A stretch of 53,706 nt of DNA from Dehalococcoidia bacterium (GCA_030602785.1 JAUVZB010000008.1:1-53706); one strand, 5' to 3'; counted from the stretch's first letter, positions 1 through 8,236 are shown. The notes: a model not told the origin generated them from the letters alone. Made by a program: numbers and translations.

Positions 1-25
1 TGAGGCTACACAGAGTAGGGCAGGG

Positions 26-1018
26 TTGGTGCACCACTTCACGAAGGCCGAGGGTACGCATTCAGTTCTCCTGCGCCCCGTGGCCGATCTGCTCCCTTCG
101 TACCGATGCCGAGGAGCCTGTTTCTCCGACAGGCTCCTAGGGGCGTTTGGCTTCAACCCGTTGATTGACAGGCCTGTTCTGATTCTCAAGGGCGAACGCT
201 ATTGCGTGCCTGTGCCGTCGTTGGCGGTTCTTGCTGCAACGCGCGGACTCTATTATGACTGTCTCGAGAGGTTGCCTGATTCCGAGCGCAAGCGATTCAT
301 GACATGGTTTGGCTTCGCGTTCGAGTCTTACGTTGGGAAGCTCCTGCGCTCGTCGATTGACTGCAGCAGTGTGTGGTCCGAGCCGAAGTACGCCGGTCCT
401 AGGGGAGAAATGGGTGGGCCCGACTGGGTCGCACGGGTAGCCAACACTGTACTTGCCATCGAGTGCCGGTCGGGGCGTCTGCACAAGCGCGCGAAGACTG
501 AAGCAGACTACGATGAAATTGCCGCGCTGCTGCACAGGAACGTCTTGGACACCCTACTGAAGCTACCAGCGAAGATTGAAGACCTAGCCAGCGGGTCGGC
601 CGGGATTGAACTGGATCAGGGATTGGACTACATGCCCATTGTGGTTATCTATGAGCCTCTTCATCCACACGCGATGTTCATCTCAATGATACGTGAGGAG
701 CTATCGTCCCAGAACTTGGGCGACATGGAATTCGAACTCATGTCAGTCGAGGATCTAGAGTACTGGCTGGCTTGGAGCCAATACGGGAATATCTGTCAGG
801 TGCTTCGTGAGAAGTGGTCTGACCCTGACACAAGGGACTCGGACACGCGATCGTATCTTGGACGACGGGCGCGAGACACTGGAATCAAGGAGTTCCGCCA
901 CCCTCTTCTAGAAGCCGAGTTTAATCGGTTCTGGCATGATGCCGTGCCGGAACTCTGGGCGCGGATTAGGAATCCACCCTTGAGTGGCGCGGGAGAATCC
1001 GTCGACTCTGTCAGCTAG
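26..1018 (+). CDS. Hypothetical protein, possible PD-(D/E)XK-type nuclease fold
   Basis: I do not recognise the family. The reading frame is open to the left edge of the window, so TTG at 26 or GTG at 29 may be internal and the true start may lie upstream. Around residues 129-149 a GPDWV motif is followed by AIECRSGR. This spacing resembles the PD...(D/E)xK core of restriction-endonuclease-like folds, but with ECR in place of ExK, so the match is weak. There are no membrane segments and no signal peptide. The codon use looks less GC-biased than in the terminase downstream, and the gene precedes the phage packaging genes by about 100 bp. It could be phage cargo or the flank of the prophage. 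Confidence 0.55.
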   Translation: MVHHFTKAEGTHSVLLRPVADLLPSYRCRGACFSDRLLGAFGFNPLIDRPVLILKGERYCVPVPSLAVLAATRGLYYDCLERLPDSERKRFMTWFGFAFESYVGKLLRSSIDCSSVWSEPKYAGPRGEMGGPDWVARVANTVLAIECRSGRLHKRAKTEADYDEIAALLHRNVLDTLLKLPAKIEDLASGSAGIELDQGLDYMPIVVIYEPLHPHAMFISMIREELSSQNLGDMEFELMSVEDLEYWLAWSQYGNICQVLREKWSDPDTRDSDTRSYLGRRARDTGIKEFRHPLLEAEFNRFWHDAVPELWARIRNPPLSGAGESVDSVS

Positions 1019-1234
1019 CCTGCTATTCTGGGGACTGCGTTCAACAGAACGCACAGCATTCACGTGCCCTCTCAACTCGAACCAGCCACGTTCTTGACCT
1101 CCCCTTGATTCCGTCATATACTAAAACTAAGCAATGAAACCCGACACGCCCATTCTGTCAGCCCTGACGTATACGAACAGTATGCACTGCGCGTACTGCC
1201 TTCTGCTCTCGGTGCCCGCGTCAAGCGGGCCTCC

Positions 1235-2671
1235 GTGATGCTTCGCCCGTACCAGCGGGAGGTGGCCAGGGCCGTCATGGACAGCGTCCGGCACGGCAGC
1301 GGCCTCACCTTCTCCGTTGAGATTGCCCGCCAGGGCGGAAAGAACGAGCTGTCCGCCCACATCGAGCTGCTGCTGCTCACCCTCTCAATGGCAGACGGCG
1401 GCAGCGTCATCAAGTGCTCCCCCACCTTCAAGCCGCAGACGGTCATCTCCATGCGCCGCCTGAGGGACCGTCTTGATGACTACGGCTTCGGCGGCCTCTA
1501 CCGCACTGAGATGGGCTACATCGTCGCACTCGGCACCGCCCGCGTGGTCTTCCTGTCCGCGGAGGAGAACTCCAACGTGGTCGGCCACACGGCCGACCTG
1601 CTGCTGGAGATAGACGAGTCGCAGGACGTCAGCAAGGAGAAGTACACCAAGGAGTTCCGGCCGATGGGCTCCTCCACCAACGTGACCACCGTCCACTACG
1701 GCACCACCTGGGACGAGTCCACGCTGCTGGAGCAGGTGAAGCAGTCCAACCTGGAGCTTGAGCAGCGCGACGGCATCCGCCGTCACTTTCGCTACGACTG
1801 GCACGCCGTCGCAAGGCAGAACCCGGCCTACGGGGACTACGTCCGTTCGGAACGCGAGCGCCTCGGCGAGGACCACCCGCTCTTCCGCACGCAGTACGCG
1901 CTGCTGGCAATCGCCGGCGGTGGACGGCTGCTCACACGTGCGCAGGTCTCCTCCATGCTCGGGGAGCACCCCCGCCTCCGCTCCCCGGAGCAGGGCGCGA
2001 CCTACGTCGCCGCCGTCGACATCGGCGGCGAGGCCCAGTCCGGACAGGAGGGCTCCGCCGCCCGCCAGCTGGACTCCACGGCAGTCACCATCGCGGCCGT
2101 CGAGACCACCCGCCGCAGCCCCTCCGCCCCGGAGCTTCCCGTCCTCAAGGTCGTCGAGCAGGCCACCTGGATCGGCGTCCCGCACGCGCAGCTCATCACG
2201 CAGCTATCCGGCCTGCTGCGCCCGTGGCGGCCGCGCTGCATCGTCGTTGACGCAACGGGCATGGGCCAGCCCGTGGCCGGACTGCTCAAGCGGGAGTTCG
2301 GCGGCCGCGTGCAGCCCTTCGTCTTCACGGAACGCTCCAAGTCCGACCTCGGCTACGAGATGCTGTCGCTGGTCAACGGCGGCCGCCTGAAGCTCTACGC
2401 GCAGGACGGCTCACCCGAGTACCGCCAGACGCTGCACCAACTTGAGCGCGCTCGCGCCGTCTATCGTCCCAACCGCACCATGGGCTTCCATGTGGACCCG
2501 TCCGAGGGGCACGACGACCTGCTCATGAGCCTCGCGCTCCTTGGCGTAGCCGTGAAGGACTTCACCCCGCGCGTGGCCCGCGGCGCGGAGCGCGCAGAGC
2601 CCCTCTACGAGCCACAACCCCTCCGGGCTGCCCGCCGCACGGCGGTCCAGAGACCGCTGTTCACACTCTGA
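1235..2671 (+). CDS. terL: Phage terminase large subunit
   Basis: This is the ATP-driven DNA-packaging motor and headful nuclease. An atypical Walker A (ARQGGKN, residues 31-37) and Walker B (LLLEIDESQD, 121-130) form the ATPase. The RNase H-like nuclease shows the acidic residues AVDIGG (D262), VVDATGMGQP (D339) and EGHDD (426-428). GTG 1235 and ATG 1238 are the first start codons in frame, but the frame is open back to 1109. Translation upstream (YEQYALRVLP before ASVMLRPYQ) looks like a genuine terminase N-terminus. A short frame starting at ATG 1134 could join it through a one-base shift near 1161, so the N-terminus may be truncated in this copy. No small terminase is visible. The portal gene follows after 18 bp. 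Confidence 0.93.
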   Translation: MMLRPYQREVARAVMDSVRHGSGLTFSVEIARQGGKNELSAHIELLLLTLSMADGGSVIKCSPTFKPQTVISMRRLRDRLDDYGFGGLYRTEMGYIVALGTARVVFLSAEENSNVVGHTADLLLEIDESQDVSKEKYTKEFRPMGSSTNVTTVHYGTTWDESTLLEQVKQSNLELEQRDGIRRHFRYDWHAVARQNPAYGDYVRSERERLGEDHPLFRTQYALLAIAGGGRLLTRAQVSSMLGEHPRLRSPEQGATYVAAVDIGGEAQSGQEGSAARQLDSTAVTIAAVETTRRSPSAPELPVLKVVEQATWIGVPHAQLITQLSGLLRPWRPRCIVVDATGMGQPVAGLLKREFGGRVQPFVFTERSKSDLGYEMLSLVNGGRLKLYAQDGSPEYRQTLHQLERARAVYRPNRTMGFHVDPSEGHDDLLMSLALLGVAVKDFTPRVARGAERAEPLYEPQPLRAARRTAVQRPLFTL

Positions 2672-2689
2672 GAGTGGAAAGGAGACAGC

Positions 2690-4075
2690 ATGACAGCAAT
2701 GGCAGCAGCTTCAGTCCCGGGCAGCACAGCAGAGGCGGCCTTCGTGCCGTCGGAGCTTGCACGGCGTGACACCGACCGCATGGCTGCGTACAGGCGCAAC
2801 CTGGACTTCTACCGCGGCGTCCAGTGGGAGACGTCCTCCCGCCGGCGCCAACTCGTCTTCAACTACGCCCGCGTGGCGGTGGACAAGATCACCAGCTACC
2901 TCGTCGAGGGCCTCTCCACTGCCTGCTATCCCGTCGAGCCGTTCGCCGAAGGCGCCGACCCCGCCCTCAAGGAGCGCATCTGCCATGCGGAGTCGCTGCT
3001 GCAACGGATGCGCGACGAGAACGGGCTCGACTCGCTCGACTATGAGACGGAGATAGACTGCGCCGTCCTCGGCGACGCCTGCTACAAGGTCACCTGGGAC
3101 GCCGACGCGGAGCGCGTCCGCATCACCGCCCCACCCGTCACCGGCCTGTACGCGTGGTGGCCCGGCGACGATCCCTCCCGCGTCCGGCGCGTCGCCTCAC
3201 GCTACCGCCTGTCGCAGGAGGAGCTGGCAACGCTCTACAGAGTGACGGTTCCGAAGCGCACGGCCCACGTGACCGAGCTGTGGACCGACCGTGAGTTCGC
3301 ACTCTACGTGGACGATGCGCTCATCGAGCGCAAGCCCAACCCCTACGGTTTCATCCCCTTCGTCATCTTCCCGAACCTGAGGGAGCCAAAGCAGTTCTGG
3401 GGCACCTCTGACATCCCGTCGCTCATCCAGCCGCAGCGCGAGCTGAACCGCGCCGTCTCCCAGCTCTCCCGCATCCTCGAGTTCTCCGGCAACCCCATCG
3501 CCGTCCTCGAGAACGTGGACGAGTCCCAAGACATCCGCACCGCCCCGGGCCAGGTCTGGTCCGTCCCGGAGGGCGCCCGGGCCTACCTGCTGGACCTGCT
3601 CCAGGGTGGCGGTGTGAGGCTGCACATCGACTACATCGAGACCGTCTACCGCACGCTCCATGACCTGAGCGAGACGCCCCGCGCCGCGTACGGCGGCACG
3701 GAGAAGGAGCTGTCCTGCGCGGCGCTCGCCATGGAGATGAACTCCCTCATCCAGAAGGTTTCGCGCAAGCGCGGCATCCGCAGCGCGGTCTACCACCGGC
3801 GCGATGAGATGGTCCTACGGCTGGCGGAGCGCTTCGCAGGGGTGGACTTCTCCGGCGTCACGCACCGCACAGTCTGGGGCCCGGTCCTGCAGGAGGACTC
3901 CACGCGCATGGCGCAGGAGGAGCAGGGGCTTGTGCAGGCGGGCATCCACGCGCGCCGCACGGCGATGGACCGTCTCGGCGTGCGCAGCCCGGACGCCGAG
4001 TTCCGGCTCTGGTGCGACGAGCGCGAGCGGATACTCGGCATGAACCAGCAGTACCGCGTGAAGGGGCACGAGTAA
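2690..4075 (+). CDS. Phage portal protein (SPP1 gp6-like)
   Basis: The dodecameric portal forms the DNA entry vertex and docks the terminase. The 461-residue length, an N-terminal helical region with FNYARVAVDKITSYL at about residues 60-75, a central LNRAVSQLSRILEFSGNP stretch and the position directly after terL support the assignment. The start is ATG 2690 behind a good ribosome site (GGAAAGGAG). The C-terminus ends VKGHE and appears altered: the last codons lie in a 16-bp sequence that recurs at 5023-5038, where the same frame would read VKGHDARAE and then stop. The repeat block downstream was therefore probably inserted into the 3' end of this gene and replaced its last few codons. Confidence 0.9.
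   Translation: MTAMAAASVPGSTAEAAFVPSELARRDTDRMAAYRRNLDFYRGVQWETSSRRRQLVFNYARVAVDKITSYLVEGLSTACYPVEPFAEGADPALKERICHAESLLQRMRDENGLDSLDYETEIDCAVLGDACYKVTWDADAERVRITAPPVTGLYAWWPGDDPSRVRRVASRYRLSQEELATLYRVTVPKRTAHVTELWTDREFALYVDDALIERKPNPYGFIPFVIFPNLREPKQFWGTSDIPSLIQPQRELNRAVSQLSRILEFSGNPIAVLENVDESQDIRTAPGQVWSVPEGARAYLLDLLQGGGVRLHIDYIETVYRTLHDLSETPRAAYGGTEKELSCAALAMEMNSLIQKVSRKRGIRSAVYHRRDEMVLRLAERFAGVDFSGVTHRTVWGPVLQEDSTRMAQEEQGLVQAGIHARRTAMDRLGVRSPDAEFRLWCDERERILGMNQQYRVKGHE
4056..4071 (+). repeat. 16-bp direct repeat, left copy (portal 3' end)
   Basis: GCGTGAAGGGGCACGA occurs here inside the portal codons and again at 5023-5038. It brackets the REP-rich block exactly, like the target duplication of an insertion or the endpoints of a repeat-mediated expansion. 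Confidence 0.85.
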
Positions 4076-4360
4076 TGGCAGCGAAGGTGGGCGCGAGACA
4101 ACCGGATGGCGGGCAGGCATGGGAGCCTGCCCCTACACCAGAACAGGAGGTCATTGTTGGCGACAACGATGGGTTCAGGAAGATTGGATGTGGGGCAGGC
4201 GGCAGCGTGCCCGGGGTGGATGTGGCGTCGGAATGTAGGGGCGGGCTCCCATGCCCGCCCATGGGGGAACGGATGTGGCGTCCGAACGCAGGGGCGGACC
4301 TCCGTGTTCGCCAATGAGAGGTAGGGCTGTGCCCCAATGTAGGGGCGGGCTCCCATGCCC

Positions 4361-4970
4361 GCCCGCGGGCAACGGGGACGGTGTATCCGTAGGGGCGATG
4401 GCATGCCTCGCCCGTCGGGTGGTGAATCAATCGAGGCGGTGTATGTGGGCAGCGGTTCACATCACGAGCAATGTAGGGGCAGGCTCCCATGCCTGCCCGT
4501 GGTGGGGGTGATGGATGGGGCGCAATGTAGGGGCACGTCGTACGTGCCCGCGGGAGGATGGGGTGTGGCGTATCCGTAGGGGCGATGGCATGCCTCGCCC
4601 GTCGGGTGGTGAGCCGATCGTGGTTGTGTTTGAGGACGCTCCCACGACTGTCGAAGCGCAGGCGCAACGCGTCCTACACCCGGGAATCAATCGTGATGGC
4701 GGCCAACGGCGGCGCGTATCAGTGGCGCTACGGGAGAGGCATGCCTCTCCCCTACGAATGGCGCTTCCGCGCCGACAAGTCCGGTAGAGGTGGAATAGGG
4801 GACTATGGCTGTAGGGGCAGATCTCAAGAGCGCCCATGGGCAACAGGGACGGTGTATCTGTAGGGGCGATGGCAAGCCTCGCCCGTCGGGCGGTGAATCA
4901 ATCGAGGTGGTGTATGTGGGCAGCGGTTCACATCACGAGCAATGTAGGGGCAGGCTCCCATGCCTGCCCG
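4361..4970 (+). repeat. Pair of ~139-bp direct repeats inside the REP block
   Basis: The segment 4361-4499 recurs at 4832-4970, an offset of 471 bp, with only a few mismatches. Each copy contains one family-B and one family-A palindrome plus the identical spacer GTATGTGGGCAGCGGTTCAC. The block therefore grew at least partly by segmental duplication and not only by independent insertions. Confidence 0.8.
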
Positions 4971-4993
4971 GAGCGTGGATCGGCGATCTGATT

Positions 4994-5019
4994 CAGAGGC
5001 CGTTCAAGAACGGCCTCTG
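4994..5019. other. Perfect 12-bp inverted repeat
   Basis: CAGAGGCCGTTC and its exact reverse complement are separated by AA. The structure lies just inside the right edge of the REP block and four bases before the right 16-bp direct repeat. There is no T-tract, so it is unlikely to be an intrinsic terminator. It may be an element end or a hairpin that recruits a transposase. Confidence 0.6.
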
Positions 5020-5022
5020 ATG

Positions 5023-5038
5023 GCGTGAAGGGGCACGA
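5023..5038 (+). repeat. 16-bp direct repeat, right copy
   Basis: This copy is identical to 4056-4071. Read in the portal frame it continues as GTG AAG GGG CAC GAT GCA CGG GCA GAG TGA, giving a plausible ancestral portal C-terminus and restoring a normal gap to the scaffold gene. Confidence 0.8.
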
Positions 5039-5114
5039 TGCACGGGCAGAGTGAGAGAGCAGAGAGCTGCCGGCGCAGCAGGCCGCTTCACAGTAAAGGA
5101 GAGGAGGATACGCA

Positions 5115-5639
5115 GTGGATAACGGACATAACGACACGGCCGTTGCCGCCCCCGGCAACGGAGACTCTACTCCGGAGGAGCGCGGCGACATTGGGTCGCA
5201 GCTCACCGGCGAGCAGCGCGAGCACGGTGAGACAGGGCCGACTATCGCCGGACAGGGCGAGCGCATCGGCGAGCTTGAATCGCAGCTCGAGCAGGTCCGC
5301 AGTGAGCTGACCGTCAAGCAGGACGAGCTGGACAACTCATGGGCGGAGATGACCGCCCTCCGTGAGAGGAAGGACGCGGCCGTCTCCGGCTATCGCGACG
5401 CACTCCGGCTTGCGCATCCCGAGCTGCCGCCCGACCTCATCCACGGCGAGACGCCGGAGGAGCTTGCGGCCTCGGTAGAGGGTACGAAGGCCCTGGTGGA
5501 AAAGGTCCGCGCGGCGCTCCGGTCCGAGAAGGACGCGGCCCGCATCCCCGCCGGCGCGCCGGTCAGCTCCGGCCCCGACCTCGCAGGGCTCAGCCCCCGC
5601 GAGAAGATAGCCGCCGGCATCGCCGGTCCATCGAAATGA
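5115..5639 (+). CDS. Phage scaffold-like protein
   Basis: This 174-residue acidic, Gln/Glu-rich protein sits between portal and major capsid genes, where capsid-assembly scaffolds are usually found. Residues about 48-85 (GERIGELESQLEQVRSEL onward) form a strongly predicted coiled coil. The N-terminus is low-complexity and the C-terminus is short and basic. GTG 5115 is preceded by AAAGGAGAGGAGG, a very strong ribosome site. There are no protease motifs. The role is inferred from gene order and composition because scaffold sequences are poorly conserved. The protein would help the capsid protein form a procapsid and then be lost. Confidence 0.7.
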   Translation: MDNGHNDTAVAAPGNGDSTPEERGDIGSQLTGEQREHGETGPTIAGQGERIGELESQLEQVRSELTVKQDELDNSWAEMTALRERKDAAVSGYRDALRLAHPELPPDLIHGETPEELAASVEGTKALVEKVRAALRSEKDAARIPAGAPVSSGPDLAGLSPREKIAAGIAGPSK

Positions 5640-5658
5640 CAGGGAGGAATGGAGACAC

Positions 5659-6579
5659 ATGGCACTGACACTCATAGAGGCAGAAAAGCTATCGAACGAC
5701 GTCCTGCTGCAGGGCGTCATCGAGACCATCGTGAAGGACAGCCCCATCCTTCAGGTGCTCCCCTTCATCCAGATCCAGGGCAACGGCCTCACCTACACCC
5801 GCGAGTCCGTTCTGCCCTCCATCGCCTTCTACGACGTAGGCGACACCTGGGCCGAGTCCACTCCCACCTTCGCACAGCTCACTGCCACCCTCAAGATAAT
5901 GGGCGGCGACGCGGATGTGGACAACTACCTCAAGTCGACCCGCTCCAACATCCAGGACCTGGAGACCGCCGTCATCGAGCAGAAGGCCAAGGCCCTGCGG
6001 CACACCTTCGAGGAGTACTTCATCTACGGCAACTCCGCAACCGGTAGCAAGCAGTTCGACGGAGTCCGGAAGCTCATCGACTGCACGGCTGCGTCCGACC
6101 AGGTCGTCGCCGCGGGTGCGTCCGGTGCCACGCTGACGCTGGCGATGGTCGACCAGCTTGTCGACGCCGTGAAGGGCGGCAAGCCCGACCTGCTCCTCAT
6201 GTCGCGCCGCAGCCGGCGCAAGATTCAATCACTCGCACGGGCGGCCGGCAACAACCTGCAGGTCGGCGAGGGCGTCCTCGGGCAGCAGGTGCAGCTCTAC
6301 AACGGCATCCCCGTCGGAGCGTCCGACTGGGTGCTGGACACGCACACGGTGTCGTCGAGCGTCGAGACCGCCACCACCGGAGCACTCTGCTCCACCATCT
6401 ACGCCCTGCGCTTCGGCGAGGGCGCTCTCTGCGGCCTCTCGAGTCCCGAGATGCTGCAGGTGGAGCGCGTCGGCCAGCTCGAGACCAAGGATGCTACGCG
6501 CAACCGCATCAAGTGGTACGTCAGCCTGGCCCTGTTCTCAACTGTGACCGCTGCCGCACTCATCGGAGTGAAGGACTAG
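5659..6579 (+). CDS. Phage major capsid protein (HK97-fold type)
   Basis: This 306-residue shell protein begins MALTLIEAEKLSNDVLLQGV and contains LPFIQIQGNGLTYTRE, followed by the FAQLTATLKIMGGDADVD stretch. Those features are typical of the smaller HK97-fold capsid proteins (SU10/encapsulin-like group) found after a scaffold gene. The C-terminal KDATRNRIKWYVSLAL strand fits the axial domain. The start is ATG 5659 behind GGGAGGA. No delta domain or prohead protease is fused to it, so a separate scaffold (5115-5639) is likely used. The usual next gene is displaced by about 1.2 kb of REP/RAYT DNA, which separates the capsid gene from the next structural gene. Confidence 0.87.
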   Translation: MALTLIEAEKLSNDVLLQGVIETIVKDSPILQVLPFIQIQGNGLTYTRESVLPSIAFYDVGDTWAESTPTFAQLTATLKIMGGDADVDNYLKSTRSNIQDLETAVIEQKAKALRHTFEEYFIYGNSATGSKQFDGVRKLIDCTAASDQVVAAGASGATLTLAMVDQLVDAVKGGKPDLLLMSRRSRRKIQSLARAAGNNLQVGEGVLGQQVQLYNGIPVGASDWVLDTHTVSSSVETATTGALCSTIYALRFGEGALCGLSSPEMLQVERVGQLETKDATRNRIKWYVSLALFSTVTAAALIGVKD

Positions 6580-6591
6580 CGCAGGTGCGGA

Positions 6592-6983
6592 ATGTAGGGG
6601 CAGGCCTCTGTGCCTGCCCGTGGGAGGGGGCGATGGGTGGCGCCGTGTCCGAACGTAGGGGCGGGCTCCCATGCCCGCCCGTGGGGCAAAGGGGACGGTG
6701 TGCAATGTAGGGGCAGGCCTCTGCGCCTGCCCGCGGGGGGACGGGGTGTGGTGTATCTGTAGGGGCGATGGCATGCCTCGCCCGTCGGGTGGAGGCCATG
6801 GAGGTCGAGATGACAACGATGGGCGTGAGACGACCGGATGGCGGGCAGGCATGGGAGCCTGCCCCTACAACAGAACCGCCATCCCGTATCCCGTGGTGGA
6901 AACGGTGTGGCGTGAGAATGCAGGGGCTGATTGTTGGGGACAATGGTCGGCGCAGGGCAGGCATGGGAGCCTGCCCCTACGAC
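6592..6983. repeat. REP-like palindromes downstream of the capsid gene
   Basis: Palindromes of the same families as at 4.1-5.0 kb occur near 6595-6620, 6656-6681, 6708-6733, 6760-6789, 6842-6868 (inverted) and 6954-6981 (inverted). Two copies (6595 and 6708) share a new centre, GGCCTCTGYGCC. They lie directly 3' of the RAYT gene on the opposite strand. No credible protein-coding frame is present. Confidence 0.8.
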
Positions 6984-7001
6984 GGGGAACGGGTGCGGGA
7001 G

Positions 7002-7682
7002 TCACACCTGCCACGGATCTGTGACGCTTGCACGGGTGGGGATTGGCCCGGCAGAGGGGTTCTCCCGGTCGAGAGTCCAGTCGAGCGGGTTGTTGGCAAT
7101 GTACTCCCGGATGCGTTGGAGAGAATCGTCATCCCGAATGACGTGTTCGTAGTAGTTGCGCTGCCACAGGCGGCGGTAGGTCGGCCTGGAACCGCTGCTG
7201 TGCTCGAGTTCGGCGAATCGACGCGTGGTGAGGGTCTTGAATCGGTGGACGATATCCGAGAGTCCGAATGTAGGTGCAGGTTTCGAACCCGCCTGTGGGG
7301 TGGTGTTGGGTTCAGACGTAGGGGCGGGCTCCCATGCCCGCCCGTCCTGTGGAGGGGAGTCATCGGGGTGCCCGCCTGTGAGAACGAGGATTCCGTGGAT
7401 GTGATTCGGCATGACGATGAACGCGTCAGTCTGCGCGGCCGGATAGTGGTGTGGCAACTGGGACCACGTCGAGGCGACCATGGAGCCGGCAGCAGTCAGA
7501 GATACGCCGTCCGCCACCACCTGACCGAAGAGACAGAGCTTCCGGGCCGTGCAGATGGTGATGAAGTAGGCGCCGGGGGCGGAGTAGTCGAATTCGGGAA
7601 GTCGAAGCGATGACCGACGGTGAGGGAATTGGGCGCTGGGCTTGTCTGAACCGGGTTGGCTGCCCACGGCGAGATTGTACAC
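7002..7682 (-). CDS. REP-associated tyrosine transposase (RAYT, Y1/HUH family)
   Basis: RAYTs are single-domain HUH endonucleases that nick and join REP palindromes as single strands. Residues 21-44 (HRRSSLRLPEFDYS, then GAYFITICT) are the typical opening. MPNHIHGI (91-98) holds the HUH metal-binding pair H94/H96, and NYYEHVI (176-182) supplies the catalytic tyrosine. I chose GTG 7682 because the family opens just before HRRS, a GAGGG site lies upstream and further upstream is REP DNA. Residues about 114-138 (GRAWEPAPT onward) are translated REP sequence inserted in frame between the HUH and the DIVHRFK helix. The gene is antisense to the phage late genes and is flanked by REPs on both sides, so it probably moved in as a REP/RAYT unit. 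The enzyme looks intact. Confidence 0.88.
   Translation of the reverse strand: MYNLAVGSQPGSDKPSAQFPHRRSSLRLPEFDYSAPGAYFITICTARKLCLFGQVVADGVSLTAAGSMVASTWSQLPHHYPAAQTDAFIVMPNHIHGILVLTGGHPDDSPPQDGRAWEPAPTSEPNTTPQAGSKPAPTFGLSDIVHRFKTLTTRRFAELEHSSGSRPTYRRLWQRNYYEHVIRDDDSLQRIREYIANNPLDWTLDRENPSAGPIPTRASVTDPWQV
7262..7345. repeat. REP pair inside the RAYT coding sequence
   Basis: A full family-A palindrome (7319-7345) and a degenerate copy in the same orientation (about 7262-7295) lie inside the transposase gene. On the minus strand they are read in frame as GRAWEPAPT...SKPAPT, extending the loop after the HUH motif by about 25 residues without a stop. Confidence 0.8.
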
Positions 7683-7696
7683 CGTCCCTCGACCCG

Positions 7697-7723
7697 CGGG
7701 CAGGCATGGGAGCCTGCCCCTAC
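7697..7723. repeat. REP palindrome immediately 5' of the RAYT gene
   Basis: An inverted family-A copy (GGCAGGCATGGGAGCCTGCC core, flanked by CCTAC) sits 15 bp upstream of the chosen RAYT start. This is the usual REP-RAYT arrangement, where flanking REPs are the recognised ends. Confidence 0.75.
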
Positions 7724-7792
7724 ACATGCCACCAGAAGCCGCCCCGCAACCAGTGAACCGAAACAACAGAAACAGAGGAGGAACAACACAGC

Positions 7793-8224
7793 ATGGCAGT
7801 AGAAATGTCAGGCATCGTCGCGCTGGCCTTCCAGCTCGACAAGAACGCAGCGGCCCTCGAAGCAACCGACCAGGCACTCGCGCCCGCACAGGGCGCAGGC
7901 TCCGTGACCGTCCTGCACGCCATCCAAGACGGTTACATCCGCGGCCTCGACTGCGAGATTGAGGCCGCCCAAGACGCTGGCGACGACGTCATCTTCAGCG
8001 TCTACGTCGGCGGGACCCGCGACGCCGACTCCGAAGTCACCCTGTCCGGCTCAGGCACCGCCTCCGGGGCAACCCACGGCGAGCAGCGCTTCGACAAGGG
8101 CGACATACCCGTCTCTGAGGGCGACTCGATAGTCGTCAAGGCGAAGTCCACCGACGCCACGAACTGCACACCGGCCGGCCTGGTGGCCGTGGTCTACCTG
8201 CAGCTCGGAGAGAGCGAGATCTAG
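7793..8224 (+). CDS. Small phage virion protein (decoration-like)
   Basis: This is a 143-residue protein with no recognised family. It is rich in Ala, Gly, Asp and Val and predicted to be mostly beta, with alternating strands such as DVIFSVYVGGT and GDSIVVKAKST. It has no transmembrane segment, and its short N-terminus resembles head-decoration or stabilising proteins. It follows the capsid gene in gene order once the REP/RAYT insertion is ignored. GAGGAGG lies about ten bases before ATG 7793. The function as a capsid accessory protein is inferred from position and composition only. Confidence 0.6.
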   Translation: MAVEMSGIVALAFQLDKNAAALEATDQALAPAQGAGSVTVLHAIQDGYIRGLDCEIEAAQDAGDDVIFSVYVGGTRDADSEVTLSGSGTASGATHGEQRFDKGDIPVSEGDSIVVKAKSTDATNCTPAGLVAVVYLQLGESEI

Positions 8225-8236
8225 GACCCAACGACA

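Larger units (their letters stand above)
4076..5022. repeat. REP-like palindrome block in prophage
   Basis: This gene-free block is packed with imperfect palindromes of about 25-30 bp. Family A (TAGGGGCRGGCTCCCATGCC type) occurs near 4111-4137 (inverted), 4235-4260, 4340-4365, 4474-4499 and 4945-4970. Family B (TAGGGGCGATGGCATGCCTC type, ending CGCCCGTCGGG) occurs near 4390-4418, 4577-4606 and 4861-4890. Single variants centred on CGTCGTACG and GAGGCATGCCTC lie near 4528-4554 and 4731-4756. A degenerate copy lies near 4289-4312. All copies share a GTAGGGGC head and differ in the palindrome centre. They resemble REP/BIME elements mobilised by RAYT enzymes, and one such enzyme is encoded at 7002-7682. 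Short reading frames here are translated repeats and are not credible genes. Confidence 0.85.

Noticed and set aside
1385-2185. Long minus-strand frame opposite terL
   Set aside because: Antisense shadow: Gly-, Ala- and Val-rich, no motif, while terL has all ATPase and nuclease motifs.
4076-5022. CRISPR array or tandem minisatellite
   Set aside because: Units are palindromes of varied spacing, orientation and centre, with no regular spacers and no cas genes.
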